A stretch of DNA of 6,874 nucleotides from an uncultured Bacteroidales bacterium (lineage in GTDB: Bacteria; Bacteroidota; Bacteroidia; Bacteroidales; Muribaculaceae). This document shows positions 1 through 6,821 of this stretch, one piece after another; within the stretch, counting starts at the first letter, position 1, and each line of letters opens with the position of its first letter. The notes under the pieces are model-generated. The model was not told where the DNA came from. It did no database searches and saw only the letters and a list, made by a program, of their open reading frames with translations. The position numbers and the translations under genes were made by a program. Where the stretch lies: NCBI GenBank assembly GCA_947177325.1, contig CAMWUH010000118.1:1-6874 (forward strand), in the 5' to 3' direction.

Positions 1-4
1 GTGT

Positions 5-28
5 CCATATAACTACGGTCATATATGG
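5..28. repeat. Short A/T-rich inverted repeat
   Basis: CCATATA at 5-11 is repeated as its exact reverse complement TATATGG at 22-28, with a 10-base spacer. The 7-bp arms are mostly A/T, so a stable RNA hairpin is doubtful. It could be a protein-binding site, part of a mobile-element end lying to the left, or chance. No gene in the window depends on it. Confidence 0.3.
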
Positions 29-114
29 TTCCCTTATCCCGAACTCGCGTTAATATAAATCTCGTATCTTATTATAACCTAATTATCGAAACTTACTTAT
101 AGAAAAAATAGGCT

Positions 115-177
115 TATGGGTCAAAATGGGCGTTTTTTCACGTCAAAAATGCCAAATGGCTGCTATATGGGTCAAAA
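115..177. repeat. Direct repeats TATGGGTCAAAA
   Basis: The 12-base word TATGGGTCAAAA occurs at 115-126 and again at 166-177, start to start 51 bases. The core GTCAAAA also appears a third time at 142-148. On the minus strand these read TTTTGACCCATA. They lie downstream of the putative valS terminator hairpin, so they are probably not part of the valS transcript. Their function is unknown. Confidence 0.45.
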
Positions 178-180
178 AGT

Positions 181-219
181 AATGCCGCTATCCTGTCAGT
201 AAATTAGGATAGCGGCATT
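181..219 (-). terminator. Hairpin terminator of valS
   Basis: The arms at 181-194 (AATGCCGCTATCCT) and 206-219 are perfect reverse complements of 14 bp, with an 11-base loop. The hairpin starts 48 bases past the valS stop codon. Read on the minus strand, the stem is followed after a few bases by a short T run (CTTTTT), which fits intrinsic termination of valS. On the plus strand the following bases are only weakly T-rich, so a bidirectional role is possible but less supported. Confidence 0.75.
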
Positions 220-267
220 TTATCGGAAATTGTCTATAATGCGACTACGGGATTAATCGGGAGTTGG

Positions 268-2901
268 TCAGATACCTTTAAGAGCTGAAAGCGTTTCTGC
301 AATAGCTGCGAGTTTTGACTCGGCATCGCTACGTTTTTTGTTCTCCGCCTCGACTACGGCTGCCGGGGCATTGTTAACAAATCGTTCGTTACCAAGCTTT
401 TTCATAACTGAAGCGAGGAAACCTTCAAGATAGGCTTTCTCTTTTTCCAGGCGCTCGATTTCTGCGGCAGTATCGATTTTGTTGTTGAGCGGAACATTAA
501 ACTCAGTAGTGCCGATGAGGAATGATGCTGCGGCGGCATCTTTTTCAGCACCGATATTGATGGCTGACAAGTTAGCCAGCTTGCAGATTACTGCCTCGGG
601 AGCGTTAAGCTCAGAGGCTATGACGTTGAGCGACAACACTTCTTTAGGCGACAAGTTTTTGGCTGCGCGCACGCCACGAACAGCAGTGATAATTTCCTGT
701 GCACGGAGCATGCGGTTAATGTCATCGGCGTTGATTTCAGTTGCTTCCGGAACGGGGGCATACATAATAGACTCGCCTTCGCGACGATCGGCTAAGTGTT
801 GCCAGAGTTCTTCGGTAATGAAAGGCATGAATGGATGAAGCAAACGGAGGAGAGCATCGAAGTATTGCTCGGTCACACGCAAGGTGTCGCCGTCAATTTT
901 TTCGCCATAAGCGGGTTTGACCATTTCAAGATACCACGAAGAGAAGTCGTCGCGGAACAGCTTGAAGATGGCAGTAAGCGCTTCAGAGAGGCGGAATTTC
1001 GATATCAGATCGTTGACTTCAACAATTGTAGCAGAAAGCTGAGATTTAAACCATGAGATGGCTTGTTTGGCAACTTCGGGCTGTGAGGCTTCGGGGTTAA
1101 CTTCCCATCCTTTGACGAGGCGGAATGCATTCCAGATTTTATTGCAGAAATTACGACCGTTTTCGCAGAGTTTGTCATCAAACATAATGTCATTACCGGC
1201 CGGAGCTGACATCATCATTCCCATTCTGACACCATCGGCGCCGTAAGTAGCGATAAGTTCCAATGGGTCGGGTGAGTTGCCGAGTTGTTTCGACATTTTT
1301 CGGCCAATTTTATCGCGAACAATACCGGTGAAATAAACTGAATTGAATGGCTTCTTACCTTCAAATTCAAATCCCGCGATAATCATGCGCGCTACCCAGA
1401 AGAAGATAATGTCGGGGGCGGTGACGAGGTCGGAAGTGGGGTAGTAGTATTTAATTTCCTCGTTGTCGGGGTCAAGAATACCATTGAACAATGAGATTGG
1501 CCACAACCAAGAGCTGAACCATGTGTCGAGACAATCGGAGTCTTGGCGCAAGTCGGCAAGCGAAAGAGCATCGTTGCCTGTTTTTTCTTTAGCGAGCTTG
1601 AGAGCCTCTTCTTCAGTCTCGGCGACCACGAAGCCACCTTCGGGCAGAAACCAAGCCGGGATGCGGTGTCCCCACCAAAGTTGACGACTGATGCACCAGT
1701 CTTTAGTGTCGGTCATCCAGTGGCGGTAAGTATTCTTGAATTTCGGGGGATAGAATTTGACTTCGTCAGTTTCAACGGCATCGAGCGCAGGTGGAGTTAT
1801 AGTAGACATTTTAAGGAACCACTGCATTGAGAGCTTAGGCTCGATTACTACCTTCGTGCGTTCGGAATAGCCGACTTTATTGTCGTAGTCTTCAACTTTT
1901 TCAACGAGGCCTGCTTTCTTGAGATCTTCAACAATTTCTTTTCTGACGTCAAAGCGGTCTTTGCCGATATACATACCGCCGGCTTCAGCGATTGTGCCAT
2001 CGGGGTTGAAAATGTCGATGACAGGCAAATTATATTTTTCTCCGAGCATATAGTCGTTGACGTCGTGGGCAGGAGTGACTTTAAGACAGCCGGTGCCGAA
2101 ATCCATCTCAACATAGCTGTCCATAATGATTGGAACTTCACGACCAACCATAGGCACAACGACTTTCTTGCCTTTGAGCCATGTGTAGCGGGGGTCATCG
2201 GGGTTAACGCAAACGGCAGTATCGCCAAGAATGGTTTCGGGACGAGTTGTGGCCACAATTATATATCGGCCTTCAGGATCGTCGACTACTTTATATTTAA
2301 GATAGAAAAGTTTGGAGTGCTCATCCTGATAAATCACTTCCTCATCAGAGAGCGCGGTTTGGGCAGCGGGATCCCAGTTAACCATTCTGACACCGCGATA
2401 AATAAGGCCTTTGTTGTAGAGATCGACAAACACTTTTATTACGCTCTTTGAACGGATTTCATCGAGAGTGAAAGCAGTGCGGTCCCAGTCGCAAGAGGCA
2501 CCGAGTTTGCGGAGTTGCTTGAGGATGATACCGCCATGTTTTTCAGTCCAAGCCCAGGCGTGCTTTAGAAATTCTTCGCGTGTGAGGTCAGATTTTTTGA
2601 TGCCTTCGTCAGCTAATTTAGCCACAACCTTAGCTTCGGTAGCGATAGATGCGTGGTCAGTACCGGGCACCCAAAGTGCGTTTTTCCCTTCCATACGGGC
2701 ACGACGAGTCAGGATGTCCTGAATGGTGTTGTTAAGCATGTGGCCCATGTGCAGGACGCCGGTGACGTTAGGGGGCGGGATAACGATAGTGTAGGGCTCA
2801 CGAGCATCGGGGGTTGACTTGAAAAGGTTGTGTTTCAACCAATAGTCATACCATTTTTCTTCAACCTCGGAGGGGTTGTATTTAGTAGCTAATTCTGACA
2901 T
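268..2901 (-). CDS. valS: Valyl-tRNA synthetase (ValRS, class I)
   Basis: This cytoplasmic enzyme charges tRNA-Val with valine using ATP and hydrolyses mischarged Thr-tRNA-Val. The 877-residue length is normal for bacterial ValRS. Visible in order: the Rossmann-fold HIGH motif as HMGH at residues 51-54 within PPNVTGVLHMGHMLNNT; GTDHASIATE at 80-89; the CP1 editing domain at about 190-345 with TTRPETILGDTA (218-229) and GTGCLKVTPAHD (269-280); WWGHRIPAW (409-417); DTWFSSWLWP (459-468); the KMSKS loop as KMSKQ (535-539); an anticodon-binding helical domain at about 610-750; and a C-terminal coiled coil at about 806-872 that contacts the tRNA. The ATG at 2901 leads directly into the standard N-terminus (KYNPSEVEEKWY). 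No Shine-Dalgarno is seen, as is usual in Bacteroidota. It is transcribed alone, divergently from the patatin gene, and a terminator hairpin follows. Nothing is truncated or missing. Confidence 0.98.
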   Translation of the reverse strand: MSELATKYNPSEVEEKWYDYWLKHNLFKSTPDAREPYTIVIPPPNVTGVLHMGHMLNNTIQDILTRRARMEGKNALWVPGTDHASIATEAKVVAKLADEGIKKSDLTREEFLKHAWAWTEKHGGIILKQLRKLGASCDWDRTAFTLDEIRSKSVIKVFVDLYNKGLIYRGVRMVNWDPAAQTALSDEEVIYQDEHSKLFYLKYKVVDDPEGRYIIVATTRPETILGDTAVCVNPDDPRYTWLKGKKVVVPMVGREVPIIMDSYVEMDFGTGCLKVTPAHDVNDYMLGEKYNLPVIDIFNPDGTIAEAGGMYIGKDRFDVRKEIVEDLKKAGLVEKVEDYDNKVGYSERTKVVIEPKLSMQWFLKMSTITPPALDAVETDEVKFYPPKFKNTYRHWMTDTKDWCISRQLWWGHRIPAWFLPEGGFVVAETEEEALKLAKEKTGNDALSLADLRQDSDCLDTWFSSWLWPISLFNGILDPDNEEIKYYYPTSDLVTAPDIIFFWVARMIIAGFEFEGKKPFNSVYFTGIVRDKIGRKMSKQLGNSPDPLELIATYGADGVRMGMMMSAPAGNDIMFDDKLCENGRNFCNKIWNAFRLVKGWEVNPEASQPEVAKQAISWFKSQLSATIVEVNDLISKFRLSEALTAIFKLFRDDFSSWYLEMVKPAYGEKIDGDTLRVTEQYFDALLRLLHPFMPFITEELWQHLADRREGESIMYAPVPEATEINADDINRMLRAQEIITAVRGVRAAKNLSPKEVLSLNVIASELNAPEAVICKLANLSAINIGAEKDAAAASFLIGTTEFNVPLNNKIDTAAEIERLEKEKAYLEGFLASVMKKLGNERFVNNAPAAVVEAENKKRSDAESKLAAIAETLSALKGI

Positions 2902-2928
2902 TGCAAAAAAATGAGAGTTAGATTAGAT

Positions 2929-2942
2929 AATTTGTGCAAATT
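2929..2942. repeat. Palindrome at the valS transcription start
   Basis: AATTTG (2929-2934) and CAAATT (2937-2942) form a perfect inverted repeat around a 2-base centre. It lies just downstream of the predicted valS -7 element, about where transcription should start, so it could serve as an operator. In such A/T-rich DNA a chance match is also plausible. A 9-base word TTAGATAAT (2923-2931 and 2977-2985) also occurs on both sides of this promoter. Confidence 0.3.
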
Positions 2943-2946
2943 ACCG

Positions 2947-2954
2947 CAAAATTA
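2947..2954 (-). promoter_or_regulatory. Bacteroidota-type -7 element for valS
   Basis: The plus-strand bases CAAAATTA read TAATTTTG on the minus strand, a full match to the TAnnTTTG element used by the primary sigma factor of Bacteroidota. Transcription would start near 2940, giving an untranslated leader of about 40 bases. No good TTTG -33 element lies at the usual distance of about 20 bases. The nearest TTTG on the minus strand (2967-2970) is only 12 bases away. Confidence 0.6.
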
Positions 2955-3058
2955 GTGATTTTTTTTCAAATTGCATTTAGATAATCTGTAAAAAATATGG
3001 GCCTCTTTTTATTTTTAAAATTAACGGCAAAAAATGGGATATATAAGCAAAAAACCAT

Positions 3059-3066
3059 TAACTTTG
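3059..3066 (+). promoter_or_regulatory. Bacteroidota-type -7 element for the patatin operon
   Basis: TAACTTTG matches the TAnnTTTG consensus fully and is followed by CA, as is common in these promoters. The start would be near 3070-3073, leaving a leader of about 17-20 bases before the ATG at 3090. The expected -33 position holds only a weak TGGG (3035-3038), 20 bases upstream of the element. This is the only clear promoter upstream of the three plus-strand genes. Confidence 0.7.
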
Positions 3067-3089
3067 CAAAGTGAAATAAACATCAGCCG

Positions 3090-3956
3090 ATGACCGACGT
3101 AACTTCAAAGCCATATAAACTCGGGATTGCCCTCTCAGGGGGCGGTGCCAAGGGTTTTGCACATGTGGGTGCTTTAAGAGCATTTGAAGAATTAGGGATT
3201 AAGCCCGACTGCATAGCAGGCGTCAGTGCCGGCAGTGTGGTAGCGGTTATGTATGCAGCCGGCGTGCCTTGTCACGAAATGATGAAATTGTTTTCGCGGG
3301 TAAAATTTCGCGACTTGTGCCAATTTTCGATTCGTGGCGGAGGCTTTTTTAAAATTGAACGATTTAAGAAACATATCAAGAAGGTGATGCCGAAGGTAAA
3401 CACCTTTGAAGATTTGAATATACCGACATTTATAGGAGCTACTGACCTTGACCATGGCACGGCAAAGGTTTTTGACAGCGGTCCGTTATATGAACGCATG
3501 GCAGCTTCGTGTAGTGTGCCTATAGTGTTTCATCCGGTAGTAATTGACGGAGTCAGATATGTAGACGGAGGAGTGATGCACAATGTGCCATCATGGATTT
3601 TGCGCGATAAATGCGAGCAATTGATTGGAATTAATTGCAGTCCGTTGCCATCGGCATCATCACGTTCGAAAAAGAACTCAATATTAGAAGTAGGGTTGCG
3701 AACCTACGATTTAATGCTCAAGGGTAATGTAAAGGACGACATGGATCTTTGCGATTATCAAATAGAATTGCCGGAAATGAGCAGTTATAAAACTTTTGAT
3801 TTGAAAGAGATTAATAATGTTTACCTCCGAGGTTATACAGCAACCCGGCGTTTCCTGCAAGAACTGATGGAGCGTAACCCGGAAGTGTTCGCAGCCAATC
3901 GTCCGAAAGATTTACCTCATTTTCCTACACCGTATCCAATAGAAGATATTCAATAA
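3090..3956 (+). CDS. Patatin-like phospholipase / acylhydrolase
   Basis: This is a single-domain patatin-family serine hydrolase of 288 residues, similar in size to bacterial RssA/YlbK-type proteins. The Ser-Asp dyad is complete: the glycine-rich oxyanion-hole motif GGGAKG at residues 17-22, the nucleophile elbow G-V-S-A-G at 44-48 with Ser46, and the DGG motif with Asp159 at 159-161. The family cleaves acyl groups from phospholipids or related esters; the substrate here cannot be read from the sequence. There is no signal peptide, transmembrane segment, POTRA or beta-barrel domain, so it is not an autotransporter-type (PlpD-like) patatin and should be cytosolic or peripheral to the inner membrane. 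The start is fixed by the short leader and by the core strand LGIALSGGG beginning at residue 11. It is the first gene of a likely operon, 32 bases ahead of the GH13 gene. No Shine-Dalgarno is visible. Confidence 0.93.
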   Translation: MTDVTSKPYKLGIALSGGGAKGFAHVGALRAFEELGIKPDCIAGVSAGSVVAVMYAAGVPCHEMMKLFSRVKFRDLCQFSIRGGGFFKIERFKKHIKKVMPKVNTFEDLNIPTFIGATDLDHGTAKVFDSGPLYERMAASCSVPIVFHPVVIDGVRYVDGGVMHNVPSWILRDKCEQLIGINCSPLPSASSRSKKNSILEVGLRTYDLMLKGNVKDDMDLCDYQIELPEMSSYKTFDLKEINNVYLRGYTATRRFLQELMERNPEVFAANRPKDLPHFPTPYPIEDIQ

Positions 3957-3988
3957 ATATAGTTTCCTTTAATCATAATATCGAAAGA

Positions 3989-5734
3989 ATGGCAATTAAA
4001 CCAATAATATATCAGCTTTTACCTCGATTATTCAGTAATGCGAATGCTACAAATCTGCCGGGTGGCACCATTGAGCAAAATGGTAGTGGCAAGATGAATG
4101 ATATCACCCCTAAGGTGCTGAAGGGGATAAAAGAGTTAGGCTGTACGCACGTTTGGTATACCGGCGTTATTGAGCATGCTCATGATGTAGATTACACTCG
4201 CTTCGGTATTCAACGTCAGAATCCCCACATAGTGAAAGGAAAAGCGGGTTCTCCCTACGCTATAACCGACTATTATGACATTGACCCGGATATAGCGGTA
4301 GATGTGCCGAACAGAATGGGTGAATTTGAAGCTCTTGTCGAGCGAACCCATAAGGCGGGCATGAAGGTCATAATAGACTTTGTGCCGAATCATGTAGCTC
4401 GTCAATATTATTCTGATGTCAAGCCGGTCGGGATTGAAGACTTCGGCACCGGAGATAACACTGATATGTTTTTCTCTCCAACCAATAATTTCTATTACAT
4501 CACGCGCCAACAATTTGCGCCGCACATAGATTTAGGTCAAGGCTATGACGCCTACGTGGAATTCCCGGCAAAAGCCTCAGGTAATGATTGCTTTACGGCT
4601 TTTCCCGGGAGCAACGATTGGTATGAGACCGTTAAACTTAACTATGGATATGATCCGGGCAACGGTTCAACTCACTTTAACCCTATTCCGCCAACATGGT
4701 TCAAGATGCTGCATATACTCAGATATTGGGCATCGAAAGGAGTAGACGGATTCCGTTGTGATATGGCACACATGGTGCCAGTTGAATTCTGGCGATGGGC
4801 AATCCGCAATGTAAAGAATCAATACCCCGACGTTGTATTCATCGCCGAAATCTACGACGTAGGGTTATATCGCCGCTATATCTACGATGGCGGCTTTGAC
4901 TACCTGTATGATAAAGTAAACCTTTATGACACGCTCCGAGGTATAGAAACAATGAATTATTCTGCCGCTACGTTGACCTCAACATGGCAAACCGTGGAAG
5001 GCGTAGCAGACAATATGCTCAACTTCCTTGAAAATCACGATGAGCAACGCTTTGCCTCGGACTTTTATGCCGGTGATGCGCGGAAGGTAGTTCCATCGTT
5101 GGTTGTCAGTTCAATGATAAATCGTGGCCCGTTTATGCTTTATATGGGCCAAGAACTGGGCGAACCGGGAATGGAAGCAGAAGGCTTCAGCGGGCGCGAC
5201 GGGCGAACCACGATTTTCGACTTCTGGTCAATTTGCACCATACGTCGCTGGCTCAATGCAGGGCAGCCATCAGTTCAGAACTTAACAGACGATGAGCGGC
5301 AATTGCGAGATGTGTATGCCCGCATATTAACCATGTGTAACAAAGAAAAGGCCATTAGCCAGGGTGCCTTTTTCGATGTTATGTATGTTAACTATGAAAG
5401 CGAAGGTGTCAACCCCCATCGCAACTACATATTCCTACGCTCCTTTGGTAAAGAGACATTAATAATTTGCGCTAATTTTGCAGATTATGAAACTACGCTA
5501 CATATCAATTTGCCCCAGCATGCTTTTGATATGCTTGCTTTGCCGCAGGGCAAAGCGATGATGAAAGAATTACTTTCAGACGCAGAAGAAGAAAAATTCT
5601 TTACAAGCGAAGAGAAGTTTGTTACAAAGGTTGCTCCGTATTCGGCTGTGATATGGAAAGTTAAAACGGGCGATATTAAGCCACTTCACACAGAGGCACA
5701 TAAGAGCTCGAAAAAGAAGTCTACAAAAAAATAA
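3989..5734 (+). CDS. GH13 alpha-amylase family glycoside hydrolase, cytoplasmic
   Basis: A 581-residue (beta/alpha)8-barrel enzyme of glycoside hydrolase family 13 with a complete catalytic set: region I DFVPNH (130-135), region II GVDGFRCDMAH (251-261) with nucleophile Asp258, region III FIAEIYD (284-290) with acid/base Glu287, and region IV NFLENHDEQR (345-354) with Asp351. The barrel begins almost at the N-terminus (IIYQLLPRLF) and runs to about residue 455, followed by a C-terminal beta domain to about 558 that ends APYSAVIWKV. There is no signal peptide or lipoprotein box, so it is probably cytoplasmic and acts on storage glucan or imported maltodextrins, unlike surface or periplasmic Sus amylases. 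The last 15 residues are lysine-rich and probably disordered. Hydrolase and transglycosidase activities share these motifs, so the exact specificity and subfamily are open. It lies 32 bases after the patatin gene and 40 before prs, with no terminator or clear promoter in either gap. Confidence 0.92.
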   Translation: MAIKPIIYQLLPRLFSNANATNLPGGTIEQNGSGKMNDITPKVLKGIKELGCTHVWYTGVIEHAHDVDYTRFGIQRQNPHIVKGKAGSPYAITDYYDIDPDIAVDVPNRMGEFEALVERTHKAGMKVIIDFVPNHVARQYYSDVKPVGIEDFGTGDNTDMFFSPTNNFYYITRQQFAPHIDLGQGYDAYVEFPAKASGNDCFTAFPGSNDWYETVKLNYGYDPGNGSTHFNPIPPTWFKMLHILRYWASKGVDGFRCDMAHMVPVEFWRWAIRNVKNQYPDVVFIAEIYDVGLYRRYIYDGGFDYLYDKVNLYDTLRGIETMNYSAATLTSTWQTVEGVADNMLNFLENHDEQRFASDFYAGDARKVVPSLVVSSMINRGPFMLYMGQELGEPGMEAEGFSGRDGRTTIFDFWSICTIRRWLNAGQPSVQNLTDDERQLRDVYARILTMCNKEKAISQGAFFDVMYVNYESEGVNPHRNYIFLRSFGKETLIICANFADYETTLHINLPQHAFDMLALPQGKAMMKELLSDAEEEKFFTSEEKFVTKVAPYSAVIWKVKTGDIKPLHTEAHKSSKKKSTKK

Positions 5735-5774
5735 TATAAGCTTACATTAAATAACCAAATCAATTTTTCACAAA

Positions 5775-6716
5775 ATGAGTGCATTACCTCCATTGAAAGT
5801 CTTTGCAGGAACAGCATCGCGCTATATGGCCGACGAAATTTGCAAAGAACTTGGTGTAGAACTCGGACAAATCAAAATAAAAAAAAAAACCGACGGCGAA
5901 TTTGAAGTATCGTTTGAAGAATCAATTCGTGGTCACGAAGTATATCTCGTTCAATCCACTTTTCCTAACAGCGATAACCTGATGGAGCTGTTGCTGATGA
6001 TTGATGCAGCCAAACGCGCATCAGCCAAATCAGTGATTGCAGTTATGCCTTACTTCGGTTGGGCACGTCAGGACCGCAAGGATAAACCGAGAGTTTCGAT
6101 TGCCGCCAAACTTGTTGCCGACCTGCTGACAGCAGCGGGAGTTGACCGCGTAATCACTATGGACTTGCATGCTGACCAAATTCAGGGCTTTTTTGACGTT
6201 CCGGTTGATCACCTGTACGCTTCATCAGTGTTTATCCCCTATATTCAATCTTTGAAACTTGAGGATATGGTTATCGCCACTCCCGATGTGGGTGGCGCAA
6301 AACGTGCCAACAACTACGCAAAATATTTGAATGTGCCTTTGGTACTCTGCCACAAGCAGCGAGCAAAAGCTAATGTTGTAGCCACTATGACTGTTATCGG
6401 CGACGTTAAGGATAAGAATGTAATCCTGGTTGACGACATGGTTGATACAGCGGGCACAATTACAAAAGCCGCTGACCTGATGATTGCCAATGGCGCAAAA
6501 TCAGTTAGAGCTCTTGCATCACATGCAATCATGAGTGATCCTGCGACTGAGCGCGTTAACAATTGCGGACTGACCGAAATGATTTTTACCAACTCAATTC
6601 CTTACACTAAACATAGCGATAAGGTTACAGTGCTTTCAGTTGCCCGCATGTTTGCCGACACAATTCGCCGAGTCCACTCCAACGAATCAATATCTTCGCA
6701 ATATCTTATCAAATAA
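5775..6716 (+). CDS. prs: Ribose-phosphate diphosphokinase (PRPP synthetase, class I)
   Basis: This enzyme transfers the pyrophosphate group of ATP to ribose 5-phosphate to make PRPP, the precursor for purine, pyrimidine, NAD, histidine and tryptophan synthesis. Its 313 residues match the class I family. Visible motifs are the catalytic flexible loop PYFGWARQDRK (92-102), the signature DLHADQIQGFFDVPVDH (130-146) with metal-binding His132, the K-x-R pair (194, 196) after the second-domain strand, and the PRPP/ribose-5-phosphate loop VDDMVDTAGT (219-228). All key residues are present. The ATG at 5775 gives the normal N-terminus (LKVFAGTASR). Codons 35-39 contain a run of eleven A bases (5879-5889), which is unusual inside an essential gene. 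It is the last gene of the likely three-gene operon; a private promoter in the 40-base gap was not seen but is not excluded. A strong hairpin terminator follows 42 bases after the stop. Confidence 0.97.
   Translation: MSALPPLKVFAGTASRYMADEICKELGVELGQIKIKKKTDGEFEVSFEESIRGHEVYLVQSTFPNSDNLMELLLMIDAAKRASAKSVIAVMPYFGWARQDRKDKPRVSIAAKLVADLLTAAGVDRVITMDLHADQIQGFFDVPVDHLYASSVFIPYIQSLKLEDMVIATPDVGGAKRANNYAKYLNVPLVLCHKQRAKANVVATMTVIGDVKDKNVILVDDMVDTAGTITKAADLMIANGAKSVRALASHAIMSDPATERVNNCGLTEMIFTNSIPYTKHSDKVTVLSVARMFADTIRRVHSNESISSQYLIK
5879..5889 (+). other. A11 homopolymer within prs
   Basis: Eleven consecutive A bases span codons ATA-AAA-AAA-AAA-ACC and encode part of I-K-K-K-T (residues 35-39). Runs of this length are known sites of polymerase slippage and mutation. 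The frame is intact here, and the protein reads correctly on both sides. Gain or loss of one A would lead to an early stop within a few tens of codons. Confidence 0.85.
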
Positions 6717-6758
6717 GGAGCTGATTATTATTTTTAAACAGCGATTTAAAATATTGTT

Positions 6759-6805
6759 ATAAAAAACCGGCCTTCTATCTGCAATATAGAAGGCCGGTTT
6801 TTTAT
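6759..6805. terminator. Bidirectional intrinsic terminator
   Basis: Arms of 20 bases at 6759-6778 and 6786-6805 are exact reverse complements with a 7-base loop. The stem carries a G/C-rich core (ACCGGCC/GGCCGGT) flanked by A6 on the left and T6 on the right. Because the outer arms are A and T tracts, a T run follows the core on either strand. It therefore fits as terminator for prs on the plus strand and for the converging outer-membrane protein gene, whose stop lies 16 bases away, on the minus strand. Confidence 0.93.
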
Positions 6806-6821
6806 GTGTTTAGTTTTGCCG

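Larger units (their letters stand above)
1..267. other. Intergenic left flank, no convincing gene
   Basis: This A/T-rich stretch lies downstream of valS and holds no credible gene. The only open frame at the left edge is 18 codons long, runs from base 2 and stops with TAA at 56-58. I cannot tell whether it is the tail of a real gene. No TAnnTTTG promoter element is visible on either strand. What can be seen is a short inverted repeat (5-28), recurring GTCAAAA words between 115 and 177, and a strong hairpin at 181-219. No tRNA cloverleaf and no transposase fragment were recognised. Confidence 0.6.

Noticed and set aside
1..60. Possible tRNA fragment suggested by GGTTCCC and CCCGAAC words
   Set aside because: No acceptor stem, anticodon arm or proper T-arm can be paired on either strand.
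1848..2258. Minus-strand open frame of 136 codons in another frame within valS
   Set aside because: It overlaps valS on the same strand in a different frame, and its translation shows no family-like motifs. No frameshift in valS is needed to explain it.
2065..2451. Plus-strand open frame of 128 codons opposite valS
   Set aside because: It lies wholly antisense to the well-supported valS editing region, and its translation shows no recognisable domain. The same applies to the other plus-strand frames between 479 and 2722.
2902..3089. Possible leader RNA or T-box controlling valS
   Set aside because: The predicted valS leader is only about 40 bases, with no antiterminator structure or T-box consensus, and T-boxes are mainly a feature of Firmicutes.
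4136..4525. Minus-strand open frame of 129 codons opposite the GH13 gene
   Set aside because: It is antisense to the GH13 catalytic core, has no promoter element or recognisable motif, and is best explained as a shadow of the coding strand.
6715..6722. AAGGAG, Shine-Dalgarno-like, at the prs stop codon
   Set aside because: No start codon with an open frame follows at a suitable distance; the next bases are A/T-rich and lead into the terminator. Bacteroidota seldom rely on such sites.
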